Assembly (NCBI RefSeq): GCF_013404075.1
Contig: NZ_JACBJQ010000004.1
Coordinates: 1 to 64,000, forward strand
Origin: Mycolicibacterium vinylchloridicum
GTDB lineage: Bacteria > Actinomycetota > Actinomycetes > Mycobacteriales > Mycobacteriaceae
Reading direction: 5' to 3'
DNA length: 64,000 nucleotides
Made by a program: the position numbers and the translations under genes. This document shows positions 34,152 to 46,160 of the stretch, in pieces. The first letter of the stretch is position 1, and the number at the start of each line of letters is the position of its first letter. The notes beneath the pieces were generated by a model. It had not been told where the DNA came from. It made no database searches and was given only the letters and a program-made list of their open reading frames with translations.

Positions 34152-37100
34152 AGCGGGCCAGCAGCGCCACCAATTCGTCTGGGCCAGGCAGGTTTTCCGG
34201 CCTCACGGTGGTGTTTGCCCGCACATAATGGAACGCCGCGCGCACCTCTGCCGGCGGGCAGCCCTTCAGCGCCGCCCACGCCAGGCGGTACACCGCGAGC
34301 TGCACGGCGGCATGCCGTTTCGCGTCCTCGTCGGCCGGTGGTTCGCCGGTCTTCCAGTCGACCACGGTCATGCCGCCGCCGGCGTCGGCGAACACCGCGT
34401 CGATGCGGCCGCGCACGACGGTGTCGCCGATCGCCATCTCGAACGGCACCTCCACATCCACCGGGGTGCGCGCCGCCCATTCTGATCGGGTGAAGGCGGT
34501 CTGCAGATCCTCGAGTTCTTCGGTGTCGCCGGCCGTGCCGTCGACGGCACCGGGCAGGTCGTCGAGGTCGAAGAGCCGCTCCGCGCCATAGAACCGCTGC
34601 ACCCACTCGTGGAAGTCGGTGCCCAGGATCGCGTGCGGGTCCGGGCGAGACGGCAGCCGCCGGGTCAGCCGGCGCAGCGCGGTGGGGTCGCGGTCGAGTT
34701 CGACCAGCGCGCTGACCGACAGCTGGCCGGGCAGTTCAGCCGGCGACGGTGTGGCGACGCGGGACCTTTCGGCCAGCAGCGCGTCGACGTCGGCCGTCCA
34801 GCACTCGGGATCCTCGCCGGTGTCGGCGACCTCACCGGCGAGTGCTTTGCGCACCAGCGCGGCGCCGTTCTCGATGTCGGCACGTTGCCTACCGAGCGGG
34901 TCGGCGGGCCAGATCGCCTCACGGACGCTGTCGCGCAACGGGTTCCGCTCGCCTTCGGCGGGAGGCGGGGCCCACTGCTCGACTTCGCCGCAGGGTTCAC
35001 CGGCGCTCGCCGCGCGGTCGATGATGTCTTTGATCTCGTGCAGGAAGTCCGACGGCCCGCGGGGTTTACTCTCGCTGGCGCCCCAGTGGTGACCGGACAG
35101 CAGCAAGGTGTCCTCGGCGCGGGTGATCGCCACGTACAGCAGCCTGCGTTCCTCGTCGAGGCGGCGCTGCTCGAGCTGATTGCGGTGCGCCATGATGGCG
35201 TCGGACAGCGCTTTTCGATCGTTGACGTGTGCGGTATCGAGGACCGGAACCCCATGCAGACCTTCGGCCGCCCGGTCACCGCGCAGCAGCGGCGGCAGAT
35301 CGGCGGGATCGGTGAGCCAGCTGCGCTTGGCGGCGGTCGACGGAAAGACCCTGGCGGACAAGTGCGGAACGGCCACCACCTGCCACTCCAGCCCTTTCGC
35401 GGAGTGGACGGTCAACACCTGAACCCGCCCGGTCGCCACGCTGACTTCGGCGGGGGCCAGCCCGTTCTCCACGACCTCGGCCGCGTCGAGATAGGCCAGC
35501 AGACCTTCGACAGATGCGCGCGGGCGCGCCGCGTAGTCGGCGACGACGTCGGCGAAGCGGTCCAGGTGCTCGGCACCGGCCCAGTCGGCGGCGACGGGCC
35601 GGGCGGCCCGAACCTCGACGTCGACGCCGAGGGCGCGACGCACCTCGCCGACGAGTTCGGTGACCGGGTGACCCAAAAGCGTTCTCAGCCTTGCCAGTTC
35701 GCCCGCCAGATCGATGATGCGCCGATGACCCTGCTCCGAGTAGGCCGTCGCGGGGCCCGGATCGGCCAGCGCGTCGGCCAGGCTCGCGGTGTCGGCATCC
35801 GGCGCGGCCGAGGCGATGATCTGCTCAGCACTCGCGGACGCGGGCCGCGAGCCGTCGAGCGTGACCGCGCGGCGCCACAGCGCCGCGAGGTCACGCGCGC
35901 CCAGCTGCCAGCGCGGCCCGGTCAGCACCCGCATGGCCGCCGCCCCGGCGGCCGGGTCGGCGACCAGCCGGACCATCGCGACCACGTCGGCGACCTCCGG
36001 AATGGACAACAGCCCGGCCAGGCCGACCACTTCCGCCGGAACACCGCGTGCGGTCAACGCCTCGGCGATGGGACCGGCATCGGCGTTGCGGCGCACCAGA
36101 ACCGCGGCGGTCGGCGGCTCGTCATCGGCGGCCGCGGCCGCCGCATACCGCTCGGCGATGTGGTCGGCGATCCAGTCACGTTCGGCGGCCACGTCATTGA
36201 GCAGGGCGCACCGCACCGTGCCCGGGTCGGCACCGGGGCGGGCCTCGAGCGCGCGCACTGCCACCGACCGGCGGCGGGCTTCGGCCGACACGGCATTGGC
36301 GACATGCAGTGTGCTCGGCGGGTTGCGCCAGCTGGTCCGCAGTTCGAGGGTGGGTGCCGGTGAACCGTCGGCCTGCGGGAAGTCGGTGGTGAAGCGCGGC
36401 AGGTTGGTCGCCGACGCCCCGCGCCAGCCGTAGATGGACTGGATCGGATCGCCGACGGCGGTCAGCGCCAGACCCTCGTCGGCGCCGGCACCGAACAGCG
36501 AGGACAGTGCGATCCGCTGGGCGTGGCCGGTATCCTGGTACTCGTCGAGCAGGACGACCCGGAATCGTGCCCGCAGCTGCTCCCCCACCTGCGGGCAGGC
36601 CGAGGCCAGCCGCGCCGCCGCCGACATCTGCGAGCCGAAATCCATCACCTTGTCCGCGCGCATCCGGGCGTGCAGCGCGTCGATCAGCGGCACCAGCGCG
36701 GTGCGTTCGGTCTGGGTGGCCAGCATGGCCAACAACCACTGACTGGGGCCGCGGTCACGCTGGTAGCGCCCGGCCGGCAGGTGATGGACCAGGCGCTCGA
36801 GTTCGGAGTGGGTGTCCAGCAGTTGGTCGGTGTCCACGAGGTGCTCGGCCAACTCACCGGAGAGCTTGAGCACCATCGCGGTGACACCCGTGGGATCCTT
36901 CTCGGTGTCCAGCGGACCCGGGTAGCCGCTGACCACCTCGAACGCCAACTGCCACAACTCGGTTTCGCTCAGCAGCCGGGCGTCGGGCTCCACCGGCAAC
37001 AGCGGGCCGAACTCGCGCAGCAGGGTGCCGGCGAACGCGTGATAGGTGCTGACCGTCGGCGCACCCTGCTGCGCGGGACCGCCGAGATGGCCGGCCAGCC

Positions 37101-37359
37101 GGGCCAACCGGGACCGCACCCTGCGCAGCAGCTGCCCGGCCGCCTTGCGGGTGAAGGTCAGGCCGAGGACCTGGCCGGGGTCGGCGAATCCGTTGGCCAC
37201 CAACCAGACCACCCGTGCGGCCATGGTCTCGGTCTTGCCCGCACCGGCACCGGCGATGACGACCAGCGGTCCCGGCGGTGCGGCGATGACCGCGGCCTGC
37301 TCGTCGGTGGGGGTCGGAAGGCCAAGGGCCTGAGCCAATTCCGTGGGACTGTAGGTCAT
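34126..37359 (-). CDS. adnB: AdnB subunit of the AdnAB helicase-nuclease
   Basis: 1077 residues. UvrD-like motor: Walker A GAGAGKTET (37-45), motif II VVLLDEYQDTGHAQR, motif VI LYVAITRAEDTLLL. A C-terminal RecB-like nuclease has the D-x-K motif in MTVVDWKTGEPP. AdnAB resects double-strand breaks in mycobacteria in place of the usual RecBCD; AdnB is the leading motor. ATG 37359 overlaps the adnA stop as ATGA; the frame is open further upstream, but that part lies inside adnA. Confidence 0.93.
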   Translation of the reverse strand: MTYSPTELAQALGLPTPTDEQAAVIAAPPGPLVVIAGAGAGKTETMAARVVWLVANGFADPGQVLGLTFTRKAAGQLLRRVRSRLARLAGHLGGPAQQGAPTVSTYHAFAGTLLREFGPLLPVEPDARLLSETELWQLAFEVVSGYPGPLDTEKDPTGVTAMVLKLSGELAEHLVDTDQLLDTHSELERLVHHLPAGRYQRDRGPSQWLLAMLATQTERTALVPLIDALHARMRADKVMDFGSQMSAAARLASACPQVGEQLRARFRVVLLDEYQDTGHAQRIALSSLFGAGADEGLALTAVGDPIQSIYGWRGASATNLPRFTTDFPQADGSPAPTLELRTSWRNPPSTLHVANAVSAEARRRSVAVRALEARPGADPGTVRCALLNDVAAERDWIADHIAERYAAAAAADDEPPTAAVLVRRNADAGPIAEALTARGVPAEVVGLAGLLSIPEVADVVAMVRLVADPAAGAAAMRVLTGPRWQLGARDLAALWRRAVTLDGSRPASASAEQIIASAAPDADTASLADALADPGPATAYSEQGHRRIIDLAGELARLRTLLGHPVTELVGEVRRALGVDVEVRAARPVAADWAGAEHLDRFADVVADYAARPRASVEGLLAYLDAAEVVENGLAPAEVSVATGRVQVLTVHSAKGLEWQVVAVPHLSARVFPSTAAKRSWLTDPADLPPLLRGDRAAEGLHGVPVLDTAHVNDRKALSDAIMAHRNQLEQRRLDEERRLLYVAITRAEDTLLLSGHHWGASESKPRGPSDFLHEIKDIIDRAASAGEPCGEVEQWAPPPAEGERNPLRDSVREAIWPADPLGRQRADIENGAALVRKALAGEVADTGEDPECWTADVDALLAERSRVATPSPAELPGQLSVSALVELDRDPTALRRLTRRLPSRPDPHAILGTDFHEWVQRFYGAERLFDLDDLPGAVDGTAGDTEELEDLQTAFTRSEWAARTPVDVEVPFEMAIGDTVVRGRIDAVFADAGGGMTVVDWKTGEPPADEDAKRHAAVQLAVYRLAWAALKGCPPAEVRAAFHYVRANTTVRPENLPGPDELVALLARSSTSERCA

Positions 37360-40300
37360 GGCTGCTCCGTTCGCGGTGCGGTGTGGGCGGGGCAGGCCGC
37401 GCGCATCGGGCAATGGGTGCACCCGTCGTTGACGCGGGCCACGAACTGCGGACCCGCGGTGGCTCCCGCCACCTGCTGCACGGTCTGCCGCCACTGGTCG
37501 ATGCTCTCTGCCGTCAACGCCGACTGCTCGCGCTCGGTCGCGCCCGACGCATTCGGCTTGGCGACGTACACCAGCCGCCCACCACCGGGGCGCTCGCCGT
37601 GGGCAAGCGCTCCTTCGGCGACCGCCAACTGGTAGAGCGTGAGCTGGGCGTGGCGTTGGGCCTCATCCTTGGTCACCGGACTCTTGCCGGTCTTGACGTC
37701 GACGATCACCAGCCGGCCGTCCGCGTCCCGCTCGAGCCGGTCGACCCGCCCGCGCACTCGAACACCGGGCAGGTCCCCGTCGGGGGTCGCGATCACGCCG
37801 TCGATGTCGATCTCGGTGCCGATCTCGGTCAGCTCGTGGCGGGTGCCCGCCCGCCACGCCACGAACGCCGCGAGCATGGCCCGGTGCCGGGCCAGCTCGT
37901 TGTCCGCGTACCACGGCGAGTCGAATGGGAGTGTGCTCCACAGTGTTTCGAGCTTGGCGAACAACTGCTCGGCGCTGCTCGCCGAATCGGCGATCAGCGC
38001 GTGCACCACCGAGCCGAGGGTGGAGCGCAGATCCCTGGCGTCGGTGCCGCCGTGTCGCTCGGCCAGCCAGCGCAGCGGGCAGTCGGTGAGCGTCTGCAGC
38101 GTCGACGGGCTGAGCGTGACGGTGTGCTCAGCACCGCTCCACAGCGGCTCGGCCGTGCTGACGGCCGTCATGCCATACCACTGCGCCGGGTCGGCTCCCG
38201 CAACTCCGTCGGCTGCAAGACGTGCCAATTGTTGTGCTGCCGTGGCACGTTCACCGTCGGACACGGTGCCAGCCGGAGCGCAGACCACCGCGCGCAGCCG
38301 GCCGACGACCGCCGCCGGTGCGAGCACCGGCGGCGCGACGGCCGGCACGGCAGGCTGTACATCGGCAGTGGCGTACTCCGCGAGCTCAGCGACGAACGGC
38401 GACGGCAGCGCAGCGTCGTCGCCGGCGTCGCTGTCGACCGCGGTGATCAGCAGGCCGCGCCGCGCGCGGCCCATCGCGGCGATCAGCAGCCGGCGTTCCT
38501 CGGCCAGCAGCGGAGCCCGTGCCGACACGTCGTCACCCAAGCCGTCGAGCACGTCGAGCAGCCGCTGGGTGCCCAGCACGCCGCCGCGCGGTGTGGTGTT
38601 GGGCCATAACCCGTCCTGCAGCCCGGCGATGACCACCACGTCCCAGTCCCGGTCCAGCGCCGCGTGCGGGCTGAGCACCGCGACTGCCTCGGCCGCCGGG
38701 GAATCAGCGCTGACCGGTGGAAGCTGCAGTCCCCCGACATGATCGAGCAGACCGCTCAGCGACGCGCCGGTGGTGCGCGAGACGTAGTCGTCGGCAATGT
38801 CGAACAGCGCGGTGACGGCTTCGAGGTTGCGGTCTGCCAGCGCGCCCTCGGTACCGCCGCGCTCGGCCGCCGTCAGCCAGCGCCGCTGCAGCCCGCTGCG
38901 CTCCCAGGCCTGCCACAACGTGTAGCGCGGGTCGCGGTGTCGCCGGTGTCCGCGCCCGGCCGCCGCCAGCACCGCCCGCACCCGGTTCACCGGGCGGGCC
39001 AGTGTTGCCGGCAGGTCGACCGGACCCGCGGTCAGGGCCGCCACCAATTGCTCACCGAACTCGCCGGAAGAGTTGCGGCGCAACGCCCGACGCAGCTGAC
39101 GCAGCGTCACCGGGTCGACCCGGCCGATCGGACCGGTCAGCAGCGACACCGCCTGCTCGCCGTCGAGACCGTCGGCGGTCGCGGCCAGTACCGACAGCAG
39201 CGCCCGTGCCGCGGGCTGGTCGGCGATCGAGCCGGCGACCTGTGCCGCGGCGACCGGGACACCGGCGCCGGCCAATGCCCTGGGCAGCGCCGCGGCAGCA
39301 GAGGGTGAGCGGACGATCACCGCCAGCTGGGACCACGGCACGCCGTCGACGAGGTGAGCGCGGCGCAGCGTGTCCGCGATCAGCGCCGCCTCGGCATGCG
39401 CCGAGCCGGCCACCCGCACGCGTACCGATCCGTCGTCAGCGGAGTTGCCGTCCAGCCCGCGCCACGCCGTGTTGCCGGGGAGCCCCGCGGCGATCCCACT
39501 GATCGCCGCCGCCACCGCGGGTGCGCACCGGTGCGAGCGGGTCAGCTGGACCATCGGGGTGTCGGCGGCGGTCAGGATCGCCGGATCGGCGCCGCGGAAA
39601 CCGAAGACCGCCTGGTTGGGATCCCCGGCCAGCAGCGTGCGCTCGGCACCGGCGGCGAGCACCCGGACCAGCCGCGCGGCCTGCGGATCGAGGTGCTGGG
39701 CGTCGTCGACCAGCAACAGCCGGACCCGGGACCGTTCGGCGGCCAGCAGCTCGGCGTCGGACGCCAGCGCTTCCAATGCGGCGCCGACCAGCTCGGCCGC
39801 GCCCAGCGCGGGCACGGTGGCCTGCGGCGCGGCGGTACCGACAGCCGCGCGCAGCAGCATCACCTGTTCGTACTGCTGGGCGAACCGGCCCGCGGCTGCC
39901 CACTCCTGCCGCCCGGACAGCCGGCCGATACGTTGCAGCGCCAGCGGATCCACCCCGCGCTCGGCACAGCGGGCCAGCAGATCGCGCAGTTCGGTGGCAA
40001 ATCCGGCAGTGGTCAGTGCGGGGCGCAGCAGCTGCGGCCATCGCGATGCCGATGCGTCCCCGTCGTCGAGGTCGCCGGCGAGTAGCTCGCGAATGATGCC
40101 GTCCTGCTCGGCCCCGGTGACCAGGCGCGGCGGCGGATCACCCGCACGGGCCGCGGCCTGTCGCAGCACCGCGAACGCGTAGCTGTGCAGCGAGCGGACC
40201 AGCGGCTCACGCACCACCGCACGGCACGGTTCGCACGAGCGCGCCGCCAGCAACTCGGCGGTCAGCTTGCCACGGGTAGCGGCCGCCAGCCGTCCCGAAC

Positions 40301-40478
40301 CCGTCAGCAGCAGAACCGATTCCGGGTCGGTCCCGGCAGCGATGTGCGCAGCGGCCGCTGCCACCAGCAGGCTGGTCTTGCCGGTCCCCGGCCCGCCGAC
40401 GACCCGCACCGTGCCCCGCAGTTCCGGGCGCAGCACATCGGCCGGCTCGATCACCGGGGCCAGCAGGGCGGTCGTCAT
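37356..40478 (-). CDS. adnA: AdnA subunit of the AdnAB helicase-nuclease
   Basis: 1040 residues. Motor with Walker A GGPGTGKTSLL (about 28-38) but a weak motif II (LLVDDAQHLD, with DD in place of DE). RecB-type nuclease at the C-terminus with LVIVDVKTGKSP. A CxxC...C cluster (CTHCPMRAACPAH) near the end resembles an AddB-type Fe-S anchor. First gene of the adnAB operon and coupled to adnB by a 4-bp overlap. Confidence 0.93.
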   Translation of the reverse strand: MTTALLAPVIEPADVLRPELRGTVRVVGGPGTGKTSLLVAAAAAHIAAGTDPESVLLLTGSGRLAAATRGKLTAELLAARSCEPCRAVVREPLVRSLHSYAFAVLRQAAARAGDPPPRLVTGAEQDGIIRELLAGDLDDGDASASRWPQLLRPALTTAGFATELRDLLARCAERGVDPLALQRIGRLSGRQEWAAAGRFAQQYEQVMLLRAAVGTAAPQATVPALGAAELVGAALEALASDAELLAAERSRVRLLLVDDAQHLDPQAARLVRVLAAGAERTLLAGDPNQAVFGFRGADPAILTAADTPMVQLTRSHRCAPAVAAAISGIAAGLPGNTAWRGLDGNSADDGSVRVRVAGSAHAEAALIADTLRRAHLVDGVPWSQLAVIVRSPSAAAALPRALAGAGVPVAAAQVAGSIADQPAARALLSVLAATADGLDGEQAVSLLTGPIGRVDPVTLRQLRRALRRNSSGEFGEQLVAALTAGPVDLPATLARPVNRVRAVLAAAGRGHRRHRDPRYTLWQAWERSGLQRRWLTAAERGGTEGALADRNLEAVTALFDIADDYVSRTTGASLSGLLDHVGGLQLPPVSADSPAAEAVAVLSPHAALDRDWDVVVIAGLQDGLWPNTTPRGGVLGTQRLLDVLDGLGDDVSARAPLLAEERRLLIAAMGRARRGLLITAVDSDAGDDAALPSPFVAELAEYATADVQPAVPAVAPPVLAPAAVVGRLRAVVCAPAGTVSDGERATAAQQLARLAADGVAGADPAQWYGMTAVSTAEPLWSGAEHTVTLSPSTLQTLTDCPLRWLAERHGGTDARDLRSTLGSVVHALIADSASSAEQLFAKLETLWSTLPFDSPWYADNELARHRAMLAAFVAWRAGTRHELTEIGTEIDIDGVIATPDGDLPGVRVRGRVDRLERDADGRLVIVDVKTGKSPVTKDEAQRHAQLTLYQLAVAEGALAHGERPGGGRLVYVAKPNASGATEREQSALTAESIDQWRQTVQQVAGATAGPQFVARVNDGCTHCPMRAACPAHTAPRTEQP

Positions 40479-40525
40479 GCCGGTATGTCACCAGAGGGCA
40501 CCGACAAGTTCTGCGAACTGGCAGC

Positions 40526-41323
40526 ATGAAGCCCGTGACCCACGACCTCCACGTCCATCGCTTCGGCCCCGCCGGACCCGTCCAGGTGCTGGCGATCCAC
40601 GGCCTGACCGGCCACGGCTATCGCTGGCGCCGGCTGGCGACCGAGCACTTGCCCGAATTCACCGTGGCCGCACCCGATCTGATCGGGCACGGCCGCTCGT
40701 CGTATGCGGCGCCGTGGACGATCGAAGCCAACGTCACCGCGCTGGCAACATTGGTGGAGAACGAGGCCGAGGGCCCAGTCCTGGTGGTGGGACATTCCTT
40801 CGGCGGCGCGATCGCGCTCAATCTCGCCGCGGCATGCCCCGACCTCGTGGCCGGGCTGGTACTGCTGGACCCGGCGATCGGCCTGGACGGGCAGTGGATG
40901 CACGAGATCTCCGAGTCCATGCTGGCATCGCCGGACTACCCCGACCGCGACGAGGCCCGCACCGAGAAGTTCAGCGGGTCGTGGGCCGACGTGGATCCGG
41001 CCGAGCTCGAAGAAGATCTCGACGAGCATCTGATCGCGCTGCCGAACGGCCGCTACGGCTGGCGGATCTGCGTGCCGGCGATGATGTCGTATTGGAGTGA
41101 GCTGGCCCGAGATATTGTGCTGCCCCGCACCGGAACTCCGACGACACTGGTCCGGGCGCAGTGGACGGATCCGCCATACGTCAGCGACGCGCTTCTCGAC
41201 GGACTCTCCGACCGGCTCGGCACGGACTTCACTCTTGTAGACTTCGCCTGCCAGCACATGGTTCCGCACGCCAGGCCCGAAGAGACCGCCAAAGTCATCC
41301 GGGACCTGCTCGGAGCGGACTAG
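40526..41323 (+). CDS. lipV: Alpha/beta-hydrolase lipase/esterase LipV
   Basis: 265 residues with the alpha/beta-hydrolase nucleophile elbow GHSFGG (about residues 91-96), oxyanion region IHGLTGHGYRW, and the C-terminal His in CQHMVPH. Orthologue of M. tuberculosis LipV by context, divergent from adnA and followed after 2 bp by the alkyltransferase-like gene. Probable ester hydrolase; natural substrate unknown. Confidence 0.87.
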   Translation: MKPVTHDLHVHRFGPAGPVQVLAIHGLTGHGYRWRRLATEHLPEFTVAAPDLIGHGRSSYAAPWTIEANVTALATLVENEAEGPVLVVGHSFGGAIALNLAAACPDLVAGLVLLDPAIGLDGQWMHEISESMLASPDYPDRDEARTEKFSGSWADVDPAELEEDLDEHLIALPNGRYGWRICVPAMMSYWSELARDIVLPRTGTPTTLVRAQWTDPPYVSDALLDGLSDRLGTDFTLVDFACQHMVPHARPEETAKVIRDLLGAD

Positions 41324-41325
41324 CG

Positions 41326-41622
41326 ATGGCCCCGGTGACCGACGATCAGGTCGAGCGGGTGCGCCGACTGGTGGCGTCCATACCTGCCGGCCGGGTCGCC
41401 ACCTACGGCGACATCGCAACGGCGGCAGAGCTTTCCAGTCCGCGGATCGTCGGCTGGATCATGCGCACCGATTCTTCGGATCTGCCGTGGCATCGGGTGA
41501 TCACCGCATCGGGCCGGCCGGCCGCGCATCTGGTGACACGTCAGCTGGAACTGCTACGCGCCGAAGGTGTCCTGGCCAAGGACGGCCGGGTGAACCTGAG
41601 CCAAGCCCGGCACGAGTTCTAG
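41326..41622 (+). CDS. Alkyltransferase-like protein (ATL, MGMT family)
   Basis: 98 residues, equal to the DNA-binding domain of O6-alkylguanine-DNA alkyltransferase (GRVATYGDIATAAELSSPRIVGWIM). The reactive PCHRV motif is PWHRV, so the alkyl-acceptor Cys is missing. ATL proteins bind alkylated guanine and hand it to nucleotide-excision repair. Follows lipV by 2 bp and overlaps the convergent next gene by 4 bp. Confidence 0.9.
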   Translation: MAPVTDDQVERVRRLVASIPAGRVATYGDIATAAELSSPRIVGWIMRTDSSDLPWHRVITASGRPAAHLVTRQLELLRAEGVLAKDGRVNLSQARHEF

Positions 41623-42482
41623 AGAACCAGTCTGATCAGCGCGGCGGTGCGGGCCAAACCCGGGAATGCCGCCGCCGTCGAGCGCGGATGCAGTGCGTGC
41701 ACGGCGAGGCGGAACATCAAGGCGCGCAACAACATCTGCGGCCACTCCGGCAGCGCATCCCAGCGTTCGATCAAGCCGTCGTCGGCCTCGCCCCACGCCA
41801 GTGCGTCGACGACGACAACCCCGGCCGCCCACGATGCCGGCCGCCAGTACGGCGTGATGTCGGTGATGCCCGGCGCGGCCGTCCCCGCGAACAGGACGGT
41901 GCCGTACAGGTCGCCGTGGACAAGCTGGTTGGGGCTCTTGGTCGGCTTGCGCAAACCGGCCAGCTGATTGATCAGGTCCACCGAGCGCTCGCCGTCGGCC
42001 GTGCCGGGCGCCACCACCGCCCCGGGCGGCAGCGAGTGCAGCGGACGTTCCTCCCAGGCCGCGCGGTCCGCGGCGATGAACACGTCGACATCGCTCCACG
42101 GCGCGACCGGCGCCTGGGTCAGAAAGCGCGGCCGTTCCAGCTTGGCGGTGGCCTCGTGCAGGCGCACTCCGGCCGAGACGACCTCGTCGTGCCGGGGTTC
42201 GGGGGTACCGGCGACGAATGTGTCTGCCCGCCAACCCGACACCACGTAGCGGCCGTCAGTCGAACGAACGGGCCGGGCCAGCCGGACCCCGTCGATGAAC
42301 AACGTCTCGCGGGCCTTCGCCGACCAGGCGGCCCTGGCGTGGTCGGCGATCACCGACAGCACTACCTCGCCGCACTTGAAGCCGCCTTCCCAACCCGCAC
42401 CGAGCGGTTCAGGCTCCTGGCCCTTCAGCCCGAAGGTCGCCAGAACATGATCAGGCGGGCGCTCATCAGTCACCCCGTCCAC
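41619..42482 (-). CDS. TIGR02569-type actinobacterial protein (Rv3205c)
   Basis: 287 residues resembling a degenerate aminoglycoside-phosphotransferase fold (LVHGDLYGTVLF and TDITPYWRPASWAAG in place of the canonical catalytic and metal loops). Conserved across mycobacteria at this place. Function unknown; kinase activity is doubtful from the altered loops. Confidence 0.75.
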   Translation of the reverse strand: MDGVTDERPPDHVLATFGLKGQEPEPLGAGWEGGFKCGEVVLSVIADHARAAWSAKARETLFIDGVRLARPVRSTDGRYVVSGWRADTFVAGTPEPRHDEVVSAGVRLHEATAKLERPRFLTQAPVAPWSDVDVFIAADRAAWEERPLHSLPPGAVVAPGTADGERSVDLINQLAGLRKPTKSPNQLVHGDLYGTVLFAGTAAPGITDITPYWRPASWAAGVVVVDALAWGEADDGLIERWDALPEWPQMLLRALMFRLAVHALHPRSTAAAFPGLARTAALIRLVL

Positions 42483-42518
42483 CCCGACAGCCTAAATTGT
42501 CGCGACGCAAAGTAGCCG

Positions 42519-43694
42519 TCAGTACATGACCATGTCGGGTTCGATTTGCTTCCCCCAGGCCACGATCCCGCCCTGCAGGTGCAATGCGTCGGAGAAACCG
42601 GCCTTTTTCACCACGGCCAGCGCCTCGGCGGAGCGCACGCCGGTCTTGCAGTAGAGCACCGGGACACGGTCATGCGGCAACTTGGTCAGCCCTTCGCCGG
42701 ACTCGATCACCGATTTCGGGATGAGTTCGGCGCCGGTGATGTGGTTGATCTCCCATTCCACCTGCTCACGGACGTCGATCAAGGCCAGCTTCCGGCCGGA
42801 ATCAAGCAGGTCACGGAGCTCGCGGGGGGTCACCGTGGAGTCCTGTGCGGCGTCGGCCGCGGCATCGGACACCACCCCGCAGAACGACTCGTAGTCGATG
42901 AGTTCGGTGATCTTCGGCGTCTGCGGATCTTTGCGGATCCGGATCGTCCGGTAGGTCATGTCCAGCGCGTCGTAGATCATCAGCCGGCCCAGCAGCGTTT
43001 CACCGATTCCGGTGATCAGCTTGATCGCCTCGGTGCCCATGATCGAGGCGATCGAGGCGCACAGGATGCCCAGGACGCCGCCCTCGGCGCAGGACGGGAC
43101 CATGCCCGGCGGCGGGGGCTCCGGGTACAGGTCGCGATAGTTCAAGCCCAGACCGTCGGGGGCGTCCTCCCAGAACACCGACGCCTGGCCTTCGAACCGG
43201 TAGATCGAGCCCCACACGTAGGGCTTGTGCGCCAGCACCGCGGCGTCATTGACCAGGTAGCGGGTGGCGAAGTTGTCGGTGCCGTCGAGGATCAGGTCGT
43301 ACTGCTCGAACAGCTGCACAGCATTGTCGGGTTCCAGCCGCAGCTCGTGCAGGTTCACGGTGACCAGCGGATTGACCTCGAGGATCGAATCGCGGGCGCT
43401 CTCGGCCTTGGACCGGCCGATATCGGACTGGCCGTGGATGATCTGCCGCTGCAGGTTGGACTCGTCGACCAGGTCGAACTCGACGATGCCGATCGTGCCG
43501 ACGCCGGCCGCGGCCAGGTACAGCAGAGTGGGCGAACCGAGGCCGCCCGCGCCGATCACCAGCACCTTGGCGTTCTTCAGACGTTTCTGCCCGTCCACGC
43601 CCAGGTCCGGGATGATCAGGTGGCGGCTGTAGCGCGCAACCTCCTCGCGGGTGAGCTCTGCTGCTGGTTCGACCAGCGGCGGCAACGGTGACAC
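42519..43694 (-). CDS. moeZ: MoeZ (MoeB-like adenylyltransferase/sulfurtransferase)
   Basis: 391 residues. E1-like adenylating domain (IGAGGLGSPTLLYLAAAG, about 47-65) with CAEGGVLGILC, then a rhodanese domain whose active Cys is about C349 in LYCKTGVRS. It activates the C-terminus of sulfur-carrier proteins (MoaD, CysO) and loads sulfur for molybdenum-cofactor, cysteine and thio-metabolite synthesis. GTG 43694 follows AAGGAG and matches the M. tuberculosis start. Also called moeB1. Confidence 0.93.
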   Translation of the reverse strand: MSPLPPLVEPAAELTREEVARYSRHLIIPDLGVDGQKRLKNAKVLVIGAGGLGSPTLLYLAAAGVGTIGIVEFDLVDESNLQRQIIHGQSDIGRSKAESARDSILEVNPLVTVNLHELRLEPDNAVQLFEQYDLILDGTDNFATRYLVNDAAVLAHKPYVWGSIYRFEGQASVFWEDAPDGLGLNYRDLYPEPPPPGMVPSCAEGGVLGILCASIASIMGTEAIKLITGIGETLLGRLMIYDALDMTYRTIRIRKDPQTPKITELIDYESFCGVVSDAAADAAQDSTVTPRELRDLLDSGRKLALIDVREQVEWEINHITGAELIPKSVIESGEGLTKLPHDRVPVLYCKTGVRSAEALAVVKKAGFSDALHLQGGIVAWGKQIEPDMVMY

Positions 43695-43851
43695 CGGCAC
43701 TCCTTGAATTGGCAGGGCCCGACGGACGTTCACCATCCATCTCAACAGCTGGCCAGAGCAACGGCAAACAGCTGCGAATGCTTCCCGGACGTCAGGCGCT
43801 GCCCAATTGCCTGACTCCTCCTCAGGGCTCGTACCTCGCCCCGCATCGTCG

Positions 43852-45734
<1,883 letters not shown>

Positions 45735-45737
45735 CAC

Positions 45738-45986
45738 TCACGCGCCGGCAGGTCCCGCGGCGATCCCGAAGCCGACCCGGCGCACGTCGGCGACACCGAT
45801 CTCGACATAGCTGATCTTGGCGGTCTGCACCAGGAAGCGGCGGCCCTTGTCATCGGTCAGGCTCAGCACGTCCGAGCCGCCCTTCGAGAACGCCGCGGTC
45901 ACCAGGTCTTCCACCTCGGCGGGCGTCTGGGAGCTCTGGAACACGAGCTCGCGCGGGCTATCCGTGACACCGATCTTGACCTCCAC
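45738..45986 (-). CDS. DUF3107 protein (TB9.4-like)
   Basis: 82 residues beginning MEVKIGVTDSPRELVF, followed by DDKGRRFLVQTAKISYVEIG. Matches the small actinobacterial DUF3107 family (Rv3208A) over its whole length. Function unknown. Confidence 0.88.
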   Translation of the reverse strand: MEVKIGVTDSPRELVFQSSQTPAEVEDLVTAAFSKGGSDVLSLTDDKGRRFLVQTAKISYVEIGVADVRRVGFGIAAGPAGA

Positions 45987-46160
45987 GCTGGCCCCTTTTC
46001 TGTCGTCTGCGCGTTACCCAGAAGGCTAGTGGACGCCCACCGACGCGGTTGACGGCAGCCGTTCGCGGTTAGCGAATAGGGCGTCAAGCTGGGATAACAG
46101 CATGGCAACGGATAGGCGCGGCGCGCCGCAACGCGGCCTGGACGTCCATAACCTGGCCTC

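Noticed and set aside
34609..36363. 584-codon plus-strand open frame
   Set aside because: Antisense shadow of adnB; no start signal and no recognisable domain.
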